Part shown: positions 35,075-43,533 of the stretch, piece after piece | Layout: each line of letters begins with the position of its first letter | Numbering within the stretch: the first letter of the stretch is position 1 | Assembly (NCBI GenBank): GCA_945878115.1 | Contig: CAMDVD010000018.1 | Location: 1 to 55,981 of the forward strand | Reading direction: 5' to 3' | From: Chitinophaga pinensis | GTDB lineage: Bacteria; Bacteroidota; Bacteroidia; Chitinophagales; Chitinophagaceae | Length of the DNA: 55,981 nt | Notes under the pieces: generated by a model | Databases searched by the model: none | Told to the model about the DNA's origin: nothing | What the model saw: only the letters and a program-made list of their open reading frames with translations | Position numbers and translations under genes: made by a program

Positions 35075-35129
35075 ACATCTATTTTTCAAAAGGTATTTGT
35101 ATCGCGTTTGTACCTTGTATTTTTTCCTT

Positions 35130-35161
35130 TTTGGCATATTTGATTTTCAAAACTAACTTTG
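35130..35161 (+). promoter_or_regulatory. Consensus promoter of ubiE-porT, leaderless
   Basis: TTTG (35130-35133), a 20-base spacer and TAACTTTG (35154-35161) match the Bacteroidota consensus at both elements. The ATG at 35166 lies where transcription should begin, so the mRNA has little or no leader. Confidence 0.75.
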
Positions 35162-35165
35162 ACGA

Positions 35166-35894
35166 ATGTCGACCACTGTAGTACCTGATAAAAATTCATC
35201 GCTTAGTAAAAAAGAACAAGTAGAAAATATGTTCGATAGCATAGCAACTCGCTATGACATGCTAAATCGATTACTCTCTTTTCGAGTAGATGTATTGTGG
35301 CGAAATAAAGTGATTAAATTACTTAAGCCATTTCAACCGAAATTAATTTTGGATGTAGCTACTGGCACTGCAGACTTGGCGATTGCTTTACAAAAATTGA
35401 ATCCAACGCATACTATCGGTTTAGATTTATCGGCAAAAATGCTTGCCATTGGTAAAGAAAAAATAGCGCTGAAAAATCTCATAGAAAAAATTGAAATGGT
35501 AAAGGGCGATAGCGAACAATTACCTTTTAGCAATGCGCATTTTGATGCTGTGACCGTTGCATTTGGTGTTCGCAATTTTGAAAATTTACAACTTGGCTTA
35601 CAAGAAATATATCGTGTACTAAAACCCAATGGCCAATTTATCATCCTTGAATTTTCTAAAGTAAAAACATTCCCTATCGCACAATTATATCACGTCTATT
35701 TTCGTTATGTGACGCCTACTATTGGCAAATTGTTCAATAAGAATAGTAATGCTTATACGTATTTACCAAATTCAGTTGCTGTTTTCCCAGAAGGTGAAGA
35801 AATGTGTGTAATATTGCGAAAAGTAGGATTTAAAAATATAAAATGTACGCCAGTAAGTTTTGGAATAGCATCCATCTATCAAGCCGAAAAATAA
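35166..35894 (+). CDS. ubiE: Demethylmenaquinone methyltransferase
   Basis: A 242-residue UbiE/MenG enzyme that makes the last methylation of menaquinone (bifunctional naming with ubiquinone in other phyla). Signatures are MFDSIATRYDMLNRLLSFRVD, the SAM motif LDVATGTADLAIAL, TVAFGVRNFEN and LKPNGQFIILEFSK. Menaquinone is the expected electron acceptor for the SdhCAB complex encoded later in this window. It overlaps porT by 52 bases, a pairing conserved in Bacteroidota. Confidence 0.95.
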   Translation: MSTTVVPDKNSSLSKKEQVENMFDSIATRYDMLNRLLSFRVDVLWRNKVIKLLKPFQPKLILDVATGTADLAIALQKLNPTHTIGLDLSAKMLAIGKEKIALKNLIEKIEMVKGDSEQLPFSNAHFDAVTVAFGVRNFENLQLGLQEIYRVLKPNGQFIILEFSKVKTFPIAQLYHVYFRYVTPTIGKLFNKNSNAYTYLPNSVAVFPEGEEMCVILRKVGFKNIKCTPVSFGIASIYQAEK

Positions 35895-36574
35895 TTTTAT
35901 TAAATTGTTTTTTCTTCCTTGTTTCTTTCAGTGCTTCGGCGCAAGAGGAGCGTATGAGTAACGCAGAACATGATGATTTGCCTTATTATTTTGGCATCAC
36001 CATTGGCATCAATTCGGCACAGTATCGATTAACCCATTCCAAATATTTTATACAAAATGATAGTGTAGTAAATATTACACCACTATGGAAACCAGGTTTT
36101 CAATTGGGTATAGTTGGCAATTTAAAGCTGAGTAATTTTATTGACCTACGAACTATTCCTTCATTTGTTCTTAGAGAAAAGGCGTTAAAGTTTAATTTGA
36201 TGAAGGATTCTGTTTTGATCAATTCTTTTGAATCTATTTTATTCAGTATGCCTTTAGAATTAAAATTTAAATCAGATCGCCAAACCAACTTTCGTTTTTA
36301 TGTTGTTGCTGGTATAAAGCTTGATTATGATTTTAATTCAAATACAAAGGCGCATAAAGAGGAAGATATTATTCGTATTAAGCCTTTGGATTTTGGATAT
36401 AATTTAGGCTTGGGTTTTGAATTTTATTATCCAAATTTCATTTTTGCACCCGAAATAAAGTTAAGTAATGGCATTGGAAATAGTCTAGACCGTAATGTAG
36501 GCGAACCTACAAATAAGGCTATTGATAAAATCACAACCAGAATGATTGTGTTTTCTATTCACATTGAAGGTTAA
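35843..36574 (+). CDS. porT: Type IX secretion system protein PorT
   Basis: A 243-residue outer-membrane beta-barrel protein. A hydrophobic signal (IILLNCFFFLVSFSASAQ) is followed by DDLPYYFGITIGINSAQYRL, IVGNLKLSNFIDLRTIPSF and GLGFEFYYPNFIFAPEIKLS, a pattern typical of PorT. PorT is required for T9SS secretion in Porphyromonas and for gliding systems in relatives. The start at 35843 overlaps ubiE by 52 bases; later ATGs would remove the signal peptide. The ubiE-porT order is a known conserved neighbourhood. Confidence 0.88.
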   Translation: MYASKFWNSIHLSSRKIILLNCFFFLVSFSASAQEERMSNAEHDDLPYYFGITIGINSAQYRLTHSKYFIQNDSVVNITPLWKPGFQLGIVGNLKLSNFIDLRTIPSFVLREKALKFNLMKDSVLINSFESILFSMPLELKFKSDRQTNFRFYVVAGIKLDYDFNSNTKAHKEEDIIRIKPLDFGYNLGLGFEFYYPNFIFAPEIKLSNGIGNSLDRNVGEPTNKAIDKITTRMIVFSIHIEG

Positions 36575-36709
36575 TAACAACCGCATTCATTTTTGAGCGT
36601 TATTCGATTCGCTAAGCTAAGTCAAAATGAAATTGCTATCCTCTCTTTCTTGAGAAATCAATCTATAAGGATTCATTATTAAATAGATGGAAGGAACTAA
36701 AATAAAAAA

Positions 36710-36733
36710 GAGGATAACAATTATGCTATCCTC
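36710..36733 (-). terminator. Terminator of the LRR gene
   Basis: Minus-strand stem GAGGATA/TATCCTC (7 bp, 10-base loop) followed by a T-rich tract. The remaining 188 bases between porT and this gene hold nothing else recognisable. Confidence 0.8.
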
Positions 36734-36762
36734 CTCCAATTATTTTTCAAGATGTTGAAATC

Positions 36763-37929
36763 CTATTTCTTCTTAGGGGATTTTTTCACTTGCTTTTTTA
36801 CTACTACTTTCTTTACTACTACTTTCTTCACAACTGCCTTAACTGGTTCTGCAATTGTTTCGCCAGACATAATGCGCATAATCTTTTGTTCAACTTCTGG
36901 TGTGATTTGGTTGCCAGCATAATCAAATTGTGTTAGACGACTTAATGAACCTATTTCATTTGGTACATCTTGCAATTGGTTATTCATCACATTCAATTTA
37001 TTTAATCCTGTCATCATTGCGATTTCAGGAGGTAAACTTGTGATTTGATTATTACTTAAATCTAATACTTCAAGACCAGTCAAAGAAGCCAATGCAATTG
37101 GAAAATCAACAAAACTATTATTCACTGCACTCAATACTTTTAAACTTCTTAAGTTGGAAAATGAAGTAGGTAAATCATAAATCTTATTGCCTGGATTACC
37201 ATTAGTACCTAAAATCAAAGTTTCCAAATGTGTCAATTGACCTATCTCAGATGGTAAAAAATGAATATTATTATTGGATATATTTAATTCAGTTAAATTC
37301 TTTAGGAATTTAATATCAGAAGGAATAAAATTCAAATTGCAACCACTCAAATCAAGGCTAGTAATATTTTTCATTTGGCGAACCAATTGAAGAAGCACTT
37401 TTGGATCTTTTACTTGATTACCGCTGAATCGGAAGCTACGCAATGCTTGTAAACTATTTATTTCATTAGGTAAAAAGGTAATTGGATTTCCTGTGATATC
37501 AATTTCTTGTAAATTTTTACATGCAGAAATGGTTGCAGGTAAAGTATTTAATTTATTGTTTCTAAGAATCAACTTACGTAGATTACGCATATCGCCAATA
37601 GAAGAAGGCAAAGTAGTAAGATTATTGTTAGACAAATCTAATACTTCAATATGCTCTAACAAATATATATCCAAAGGAAGCGAACTTATATTTGTATTTT
37701 GTAAGGTTAATTCTTTTAAGTTAGGATATCGAAATAATTCTTTTGGAAAAAAATTGAAAGGTTGACTGCTTATGTGCAATTTGTAAATACAGTTATTATC
37801 ATAAGCTGCTGATGGCAGTTTTTCAAATACTTTATCTGGGTCGCATGGTTGCGCTAAAGGATAATATTGTTGTGCTTGTATTACTTGTGTTGCAAGTATT
37901 GCTATGAGTCCGAAAATCAGCTTCTTCAT
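36763..37929 (-). CDS. Exported leucine-rich-repeat protein with Lys/Val tail
   Basis: A 388-residue protein with a signal peptide (MKKLIFGLIAILATQVIQAQ). About eleven 23-residue leucine-rich repeats follow (pattern L-x-x-L-x-L-x-x-N-x-I/L-x-x-L-P-x-x-I), for example HIEVLDLSNNNLTTLPSSI and GLEVLDLSNNQITSLPPEI. The last ~30 residues are almost only Val and Lys (KKVVVKKVVVKKQVKK), repeated at DNA level as well. LRR solenoids bind proteins; the partner is unknown. The basic tail could bind an acidic polymer or surface (inference). No T9SS tail is present. Confidence 0.88.
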   Translation of the reverse strand: MKKLIFGLIAILATQVIQAQQYYPLAQPCDPDKVFEKLPSAAYDNNCIYKLHISSQPFNFFPKELFRYPNLKELTLQNTNISSLPLDIYLLEHIEVLDLSNNNLTTLPSSIGDMRNLRKLILRNNKLNTLPATISACKNLQEIDITGNPITFLPNEINSLQALRSFRFSGNQVKDPKVLLQLVRQMKNITSLDLSGCNLNFIPSDIKFLKNLTELNISNNNIHFLPSEIGQLTHLETLILGTNGNPGNKIYDLPTSFSNLRSLKVLSAVNNSFVDFPIALASLTGLEVLDLSNNQITSLPPEIAMMTGLNKLNVMNNQLQDVPNEIGSLSRLTQFDYAGNQITPEVEQKIMRIMSGETIAEPVKAVVKKVVVKKVVVKKQVKKSPKKK

Positions 37930-38032
37930 TGGTATAAAAAAATTTTGGCTAAAATTAATTCTTTTTTGCCAATATCATAATTTTAAATTAATTAGTGTTG
38001 GAATAGGAATAAAATTATTTTAATTTTCTAAA

Positions 38033-38069
38033 AAAAAGAGGCTATTTAAAATCTGAATAGCCTCTTTTT
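38033..38069 (-). terminator. dnaA terminator (may act both ways)
   Basis: Perfect 12-bp stem AAAGAGGCTATT/AATAGCCTCTTT (38035-38046 and 38056-38067), 9-base loop, flanked by A and T runs, 18 bases past the dnaA stop. Confidence 0.92.
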
Positions 38070-38084
38070 CAATGAATAGATTTA

Positions 38085-39521
38085 TTATATAGCTGCTAGC
38101 TGTACTTTTTGTTGTAGTTCCTTTACTTGATCACGAATTTGTGTGTCGGTATCCATTAAGTCTTTTACGGTTTGACAGCTATGTATTACTGTCGTGTGAT
38201 CTCTGCCACCAAAATGGTCGCCAATTGTTTTCAACGAATTCTTGGTGTATTGTTTTGCCAAAAACATAGAGATTTGACGAGCTTGTACAATTTCTCTTTT
38301 ACGCGTTTTGGCTTGTAATTTATCATACGTAATTTCATAATATTCACATACCATTTTTTGTATTGTATCAATGGTAATTTCTTTAGAAGAAGTTTTTACG
38401 ATATTGCGTAAAACCTTTTTTGCTAAGTCTAAATCAATTTCTCTTTTCACTAAAGAAGAATGTGCAAGCAATGAAATTAAAGCACCTTCCATTTCGCGAA
38501 TATTATTTTGCACATTATACGCCAAGTATTTAACTACTTCTAAAGGTAAGTCTAATCCATCATTGCGCATTTTGTGTTCAAGTATAGACATACGAGTTTC
38601 AAAATCAGGTGCTTGTAAATCAGCACTCAATCCCCAACGGAAGCGAGAAAGTAAACGTTCTTGCATACCATCTAAATCTTTAGGTGGTTTATCACTAGTA
38701 AGAATTAATTGTTTTCCGTTTTGGTGTAAATGATTGAAAATGGAAAAGAAAGCATCTTGTGATTTGATTGCAGGAGCAAAATAATGAATGTCATCAATGA
38801 TTAATACATCGATCAATTGATAGAAGTTTACAAAATCATTTATCTCATGATTTTTAGAATGCTCAATAAATTGATGAATAAATTTTTCTGCACTAACGTA
38901 TAAAACAGTTTTGTTAGGATGTAATCTTTTGGTTTCATTTCCAATAGCATGAATCAGATGCGTTTTTCCTAATCCAGAAGAACTATATAAAACTAATGGA
39001 TTGAATGAAGTGCCACCTGGTTTTTGAGCAACTGCTAATCCTGCGCTTCTAGCCAGTCTATTACATTCTCCTTCTACAAAGGAATCAAATGTATAATTTG
39101 GATTTAATTGAGGGTCAATTTGTGAACGTTTCAAACCTGGTATCACAAACGGATTTTTAATACCGCTTTCATTTCCAATATGAATGTCAACATAATTATT
39201 GCTTAAAGCAGGTGTTTGATGATTACTAGCAGGTATTCTAACTGAAGCAGGGTTTTTTTTGTTTTGATTTTCCATCAAAATGCGATATTCTAATTGTGCA
39301 TTTTTACCTAATTCTCTCTTAATTGTTTTGGCAATTAATTCTACATAGTGTTCCTCAAGCCATTCAAAAAAGAACTGACTCGGAACTTCTATGACTAAAA
39401 TATTATTTTCTAAAGCAATAGGTCTAATTGGTTCAAACCATGTTTTGTAAGATTGCCAGCTAATATTATCTTTTATTACCTTTAAGCAATTTTCCCATAT
39501 TTTATCAAAGGTCTTTGTCAT
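38085..39521 (-). CDS. dnaA: Chromosomal replication initiator DnaA
   Basis: A 478-residue DnaA. Domain I begins FDKIWENCLKVIKDNISWQS; a variable linker follows to about residue 125. The AAA+ domain III has Walker A SSGLGKTHLIHAIGNE, Walker B VLIIDDIHYF and the sensor region RLLSRFRWGLS. Domain IV ends with the DnaA-box-binding signature GGRDHTTVIHSCQTVKDL. ATP-DnaA melts oriC. It is transcribed alone. An AGGAG Shine-Dalgarno sequence seven bases before the ATG is unusually strong for this phylum. Confidence 0.98.
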   Translation of the reverse strand: MTKTFDKIWENCLKVIKDNISWQSYKTWFEPIRPIALENNILVIEVPSQFFFEWLEEHYVELIAKTIKRELGKNAQLEYRILMENQNKKNPASVRIPASNHQTPALSNNYVDIHIGNESGIKNPFVIPGLKRSQIDPQLNPNYTFDSFVEGECNRLARSAGLAVAQKPGGTSFNPLVLYSSSGLGKTHLIHAIGNETKRLHPNKTVLYVSAEKFIHQFIEHSKNHEINDFVNFYQLIDVLIIDDIHYFAPAIKSQDAFFSIFNHLHQNGKQLILTSDKPPKDLDGMQERLLSRFRWGLSADLQAPDFETRMSILEHKMRNDGLDLPLEVVKYLAYNVQNNIREMEGALISLLAHSSLVKREIDLDLAKKVLRNIVKTSSKEITIDTIQKMVCEYYEITYDKLQAKTRKREIVQARQISMFLAKQYTKNSLKTIGDHFGGRDHTTVIHSCQTVKDLMDTDTQIRDQVKELQQKVQLAAI

Positions 39522-39528
39522 TTTTTTT

Positions 39529-39585
39529 CTCCTAAAATTTATATATTAATTATTTATTATTTTATGATTAAGATAATGTGTATAA
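39529..39585 (-). promoter_or_regulatory. dnaA leader: Shine-Dalgarno and one DnaA box
   Basis: Minus-strand AGGAG at 39529-39533, 7 bases from the ATG. At 39577-39585 the minus strand reads TTATACACA, a match to the DnaA box TTATnCACA, suggesting DnaA autorepression. Only one box is seen, so this is not evidence for oriC. Confidence 0.5.
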
Positions 39586-39638
39586 GTATTTTCTATCGGG
39601 CAACGAAAGTGGTAATTTTTTGTTGAAAAAAAAAATTT

Positions 39639-40571
39639 TTATGCGCTTGTTTCTTTCACTTTTATTACAGTGAAATTTGAAACGTAGTCATACTGCTTTT
39701 TATTATAAAAATAAATATTTATCCTTCCTACATTAATACCTGCCCAACCCACTTGATTGACCATAATTTCTTTATTTTTTTTATTTTTTGTTATCCAAGG
39801 ATGATCTAAAAATGTATGTGTGTGACCACCTATTATCAAATCAATATACTCAGTTTCGGCAGCCAATATTTTATCTGAAACTTTAGCATCTTTATATTCA
39901 AAACCTAAATGCGATAAACAAATAATATAATCACAGCGTTTATTTTTTTTCAAATAATAAGCTGTATCATTTGCAGACTGTATTGGATCATGATATAGGA
40001 TATTGCCAAACAATTTATCTGGTACTAATCCTTTCAATTCAATGCCAATGCCTATTATACCAATTTTTAGTTTTCCTTTTCGAATAATGTGATAAGGTTC
40101 AATTTTGTTTTCTAAAGCTGTATTAGTAAAATCGTAATTACAATTCACAATCGGGAAATTGGCGTGTTGTAGTTGATTTGCAAGAGCTTCTACCCCATTA
40201 TCAAAATCATGATTACCAATGGTGGCTGCATCATAAGCTAACATACTCATCACTTTCATTTCTGGTTCACCTTTGTAAAAATTGAAATATGGTGTTCCTT
40301 GAAAAATATCACCTGCATCTAATAGTAGTACTTGCTCTTCTTCTTGTCGAATTTTGGAAATAATTTTTTCGCGACCAACTACACCACCCATACCTTGGTA
40401 TTTGCTTCCATCCATCGGAAATGGATCCAATCTACTATGTACATCATTGGTATGCAGAATGGTTAGTTTATGTTGCGCATCATCTTTTGCCAATGCCTCA
40501 TATGGAAATTGACTGGCAAGCAATAGACTGGTTGCTATGGACGTTTGCTGAATAAATTTTCTGCGATTCAT
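39639..40571 (-). CDS. Metallophosphatase domain of a split 5'-nucleotidase
   Basis: A 310-residue calcineurin-like phosphoesterase matching the N-terminal domain of UshA-type 5'-nucleotidases. The metal motifs are LHTNDVHSR, DAGDIFQGTPYF, GNHDFDNG and GGHTHTF. The N-terminus MNRRKFIQQTSIATSLLLAS carries an RRKF motif suggesting Tat export. The C-terminal substrate-binding domain is missing here and is encoded by the gene just upstream (10-base gap). Periplasmic hydrolysis of nucleotides or UDP-sugars is inferred from the family. Confidence 0.9.
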   Translation of the reverse strand: MNRRKFIQQTSIATSLLLASQFPYEALAKDDAQHKLTILHTNDVHSRLDPFPMDGSKYQGMGGVVGREKIISKIRQEEEQVLLLDAGDIFQGTPYFNFYKGEPEMKVMSMLAYDAATIGNHDFDNGVEALANQLQHANFPIVNCNYDFTNTALENKIEPYHIIRKGKLKIGIIGIGIELKGLVPDKLFGNILYHDPIQSANDTAYYLKKNKRCDYIICLSHLGFEYKDAKVSDKILAAETEYIDLIIGGHTHTFLDHPWITKNKKNKEIMVNQVGWAGINVGRINIYFYNKKQYDYVSNFTVIKVKETSA

Positions 40572-40581
40572 GTTCTGCGTA

Positions 40582-41367
40582 TTAATGAATGATTGCTAAT
40601 CGGATAGTATTATCTGGTGTAATTATTTTTTTTGTTTGAATATACCCTAAAACGACATCTCTTATGATCAAACCAGTTTTTATTTGTTTGCATGGTTTTA
40701 AAAAATTACAATTATCACCACCATTTGCTACATAATCATTGGTTGCTATGTAATAAGTGTCTTGCTCATTAAAATATTGTTTACTTTCTATTCGCGTTTT
40801 TATGCTAGATCCACCATCTTCTTCATTCACTGAATCTAGTAAACCAGATTGATTTTTACTACTTTCAATAACAACTTTGGAAGAAAATGCAATTGGCCAA
40901 CCTCCATCTTTTGCAATATGTTGCATCCATTCATTCAAAATATTTCCTTTCACTTCCAGAATAATCAACTCATTTTCAAATGGCAATAATTCAAATATTT
41001 TTCCTTTAGAGATTTTTCCTTTGGGTATTTGATTTATTCTGATGCCACCATAATTACAAATGGCACCAACGGTACTCGGGTATTGACTTTGGGCTCTTTT
41101 CAACAGTGCATCGGCTACCATATTTCCTAAACTACCACTAGGCCTTTCTTTGCGCAAATCGGCTTGTGCTTCTCCTATTGGTATATTCATGATCCCGTTT
41201 ATGCTATCACGAAAAGGTTTTAAATATTTATCAATTGATGATATAGTATCCGTTTCGCTAGATTTGATGACCAATACTGTTTCTGTATGTTTGCTAGGAA
41301 TAAAGCGTGGTGCACATCCGACAACAAACAGATAGAAGACAATAAAAAAATAGTGGATAAGTTTCAT
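40582..41367 (-). CDS. 5'-nucleotidase C-terminal domain lipoprotein
   Basis: A 261-residue protein with a lipobox (FYLFVVGCAPRF). It matches the C-terminal substrate-binding domain of UshA-type nucleotidases: SGLGNMVADALL-like RPSGSLGNMVADALLKRA, NYGGIRINQIPKG, PFENELIILEVKG and TNDYVANGGDNC. On its own it lacks metal-site residues, so it should work with the metallophosphatase encoded directly downstream. The two genes are in reverse order relative to the domains of single-chain enzymes. Confidence 0.88.
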   Translation of the reverse strand: MKLIHYFFIVFYLFVVGCAPRFIPSKHTETVLVIKSSETDTISSIDKYLKPFRDSINGIMNIPIGEAQADLRKERPSGSLGNMVADALLKRAQSQYPSTVGAICNYGGIRINQIPKGKISKGKIFELLPFENELIILEVKGNILNEWMQHIAKDGGWPIAFSSKVVIESSKNQSGLLDSVNEEDGGSSIKTRIESKQYFNEQDTYYIATNDYVANGGDNCNFLKPCKQIKTGLIIRDVVLGYIQTKKIITPDNTIRLAIIH

Positions 41368-41430
41368 CTCGAAAATTGTTCTGAAAAATATAAAAAAAAT
41401 ATAACTTCGTGCATTAAATTATTATAAAAC

Positions 41431-41841
41431 ATGGCATCATTCGAAGTTTCAGGTACGCTGAAAGTAAAACAAAACACACAAGTAGTAAGTGAAAAATTTT
41501 CAAAACGAGAATTCGTACTCACTACAGATACAACAACACAATACCCTCAATTCATCAGTTTCCAACTTACCCAAGATAAATGCGCTTTATTGGACAATTA
41601 TCAAATTGGTGAAGAATTAAAAGTTTCATTTAATCTTAGAGGTCGTGAATGGCAAAGTCCGGAGCAAGGAATTAAATATTTTAATTCGCTAGAAGCATGG
41701 CGCATTGAAAAATCAAGCAATGAAGCAGCATCTGCTCCACAAACTAATTATGCAGCTCCATCACATGCTACAACACCAAACCCTAATGCACAAAATATTG
41801 TAATGCCTTCAACAGGGATTACAGATGATTTACCATTCTAA
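41431..41841 (+). CDS. DUF3127 protein, OB-fold-like with SSB-like acidic tip
   Basis: A 136-residue protein. The first ~90 residues fit DUF3127: EVSGTLKVKQNTQVVSEKFS, REFVLTTDTTTQYPQFISFQ and FNLRGREWQSPEQGIKYFNS, likely an OB fold. A Pro/Ala/Asn linker leads to the final DDLPF, nearly the same as the DDDIPF tip with which bacterial SSB recruits partner proteins. A DNA-binding or SSB-related role is my inference from that tail. A strong terminator follows. Confidence 0.85.
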   Translation: MASFEVSGTLKVKQNTQVVSEKFSKREFVLTTDTTTQYPQFISFQLTQDKCALLDNYQIGEELKVSFNLRGREWQSPEQGIKYFNSLEAWRIEKSSNEAASAPQTNYAAPSHATTPNPNAQNIVMPSTGITDDLPF

Positions 41842-41860
41842 TTGAAAATTAAAATTGTAA

Positions 41861-41897
41861 AAAATCGAACGTGACTTATTTACGTTCGATTTTTTTT
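41861..41897 (+). terminator. Terminator of the DUF3127 gene
   Basis: AAAATCGAACGT/ACGTTCGATTTT, 12-bp stem (41861-41872 and 41882-41893), 9-base loop, then a T run. Confidence 0.93.
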
Positions 41898-41919
41898 ATG
41901 ATGCAAGTTTTGATTCATC

Positions 41920-41927
41920 TACATTTG
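41920..41927 (+). promoter_or_regulatory. -7 element of the EamA transporter gene
   Basis: TACATTTG ends 8 bases before ATG 41936, giving a very short leader. Confidence 0.5.
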
Positions 41928-41935
41928 TAGGGTAT

Positions 41936-42826
41936 ATGAAAATAGAAAAATCTAAACTTCTTTACCCTGGAATAGTTGCTAGCATGCTTATCTGGGGATT
42001 GAGTTGGCCGAGTGGTAAAATATTAACAGCCTACGCAAGTCCATTACATATAGCACTTTCCCGTTTTGGATGCACCTTTCTTAGTTCGTTGGTATTACTT
42101 TCTATCTTAAAAATCCCATTGAAGATAAATCAAAAGGGAATTCTGTATTTGATAGTTGCTTCCATACTCATGACCTTGTATAGTTTATTCTTTTTTACAG
42201 GTATCCAACACGGAATGCCAGGTGCTGGAGGTGTTTTGGTAACCACAATGACGCCAATTTTTACTTATATAGTTTCGATTATTTTAGCTAAAAGAAAACC
42301 TACGCAAACAGAAACGATAGGCTTATTGCTAGGCATTATAGCAAGTTCTTTTTTATTAAATATTTGGACTAACTATGATAAGATACTTCAATCAGGAAAT
42401 ATTTATTTTTTACTTTCTTGTATTACATGGACTTTTTTAAGTAGGATTACAGCACGTTCTCAAGAATATGGCTCACCAATGGCATTTAGTCTTTGGATGT
42501 ATTTAGTATGTAGTTTATTTTTAAGTGGATTTGCTAATTTTCCAGAGTTATTCAAACTGTATCAACAAGCAGATCATCGATTTTGGGTGAATCTGATTTT
42601 TAATGCAGTAATTAATACGGGTATGGCAACTACTTTTTATTTTTTCGCCACTTCGAAATTGGGAGCAGCTCGAACCAGTAGTTTTATTTATATTGTACCA
42701 TTTGCAGCCGCATTTTTTTCGTGGCTAATTATTGATGAAAAACTGGTATGGAATACGATTGTAGGCGGCACGTTGGGTATTGTAGCCGTCTGGGTTTTAA
42801 ATCGAAAAGAAAAATTAAACACCTAA
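41936..42826 (+). CDS. EamA/DMT family transporter
   Basis: A 296-residue membrane protein with ten predicted hydrophobic segments in two five-helix halves, as in drug/metabolite transporters. The early WGLSWPSGKILTAYASPLHI and the late GAARTSSFIYIVPFAAAFFS and GGTLGIVAVWVLNRKE segments are typical. The substrate cannot be read from sequence. It is convergent with pdxH; only three bases separate the stop codons. Confidence 0.9.
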   Translation: MKIEKSKLLYPGIVASMLIWGLSWPSGKILTAYASPLHIALSRFGCTFLSSLVLLSILKIPLKINQKGILYLIVASILMTLYSLFFFTGIQHGMPGAGGVLVTTMTPIFTYIVSIILAKRKPTQTETIGLLLGIIASSFLLNIWTNYDKILQSGNIYFLLSCITWTFLSRITARSQEYGSPMAFSLWMYLVCSLFLSGFANFPELFKLYQQADHRFWVNLIFNAVINTGMATTFYFFATSKLGAARTSSFIYIVPFAAAFFSWLIIDEKLVWNTIVGGTLGIVAVWVLNRKEKLNT

Positions 42827-42829
42827 TCT

Positions 42830-43474
42830 TTATGGGTTTAATCGTCCTATTTTCCAGACTGAATTTTCATCTAATTTATATTGAATTCTATCATGTAATC
42901 TACTTATTCTTCCTTGCCAAAACTCAATACAGGTAGGAGATACAGCGTAACCTCCCCAATGTGGTGGTTTCGGAATAGCTTGCTGTTGATATTTTAATTC
43001 TAATGAAGTAAAACGTGTTTCTAAATCTTCTCGCTTTGCTAAAGGTTCGCTTTGTAAAGAAGCCCATGCACCCAATTGACTAGCGATTGGTCTAGTAATA
43101 AAATAATCTGTAGATGCTTGTTCTGAAATCTTTGCAGCAATACCTTCAATGCGAATTTGGCGTTGTAATTCTTTCCAATAAAAGACAAGACTTACATGTG
43201 GGTTCGAGGCAATATTTTTCCCTTTTTCGCTATGGTAGTTGGTAAAAAAAACAAATTGTGTTTCCTCAACTCCTTTGAGTAATACAATTCGTGCATGTGG
43301 TTTTTGATTGGCATCCACAGTGGATAGTGTCATTGCGTTTACATCTTCAATATCCGATTGTTGTGCTTCAGCAAACCATTTTTTAAATTGTTGAATAGGA
43401 TCTAGATATACATCGCTACTTCGTAAAGTAGCCAAAGTATATTCTTGTCTTAAAGCAGCAATGGACTCGTTCAT
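42830..43474 (-). CDS. pdxH: Pyridoxamine 5'-phosphate oxidase
   Basis: 214 residues from ATG 43474 (MNESIAALRQEY); a start three codons upstream is possible. The enzyme uses FMN and oxygen to oxidise pyridoxamine- or pyridoxine-phosphate to PLP, the cofactor of kbl among others. Present are the FMN-binding ARIVLLKGVEE, FFTNYHSEKGKNI and the C-terminal signature EFWQGRISRLHDRIQY, ending in the usual WKIGRLNP. Confidence 0.96.
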   Translation of the reverse strand: MNESIAALRQEYTLATLRSSDVYLDPIQQFKKWFAEAQQSDIEDVNAMTLSTVDANQKPHARIVLLKGVEETQFVFFTNYHSEKGKNIASNPHVSLVFYWKELQRQIRIEGIAAKISEQASTDYFITRPIASQLGAWASLQSEPLAKREDLETRFTSLELKYQQQAIPKPPHWGGYAVSPTCIEFWQGRISRLHDRIQYKLDENSVWKIGRLNP

Positions 43475-43533
43475 ATAGAACAATTTATATTCGAGAAGAT
43501 GGATGTATTACAAATAAAAGACTGTACCAATCC

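Noticed and set aside
39522-39638. Region upstream of dnaA as oriC
   Set aside because: Only one DnaA-box match is visible; there is no cluster of boxes with a distinct unwinding element, and in Bacteroidota oriC is often not next to dnaA.
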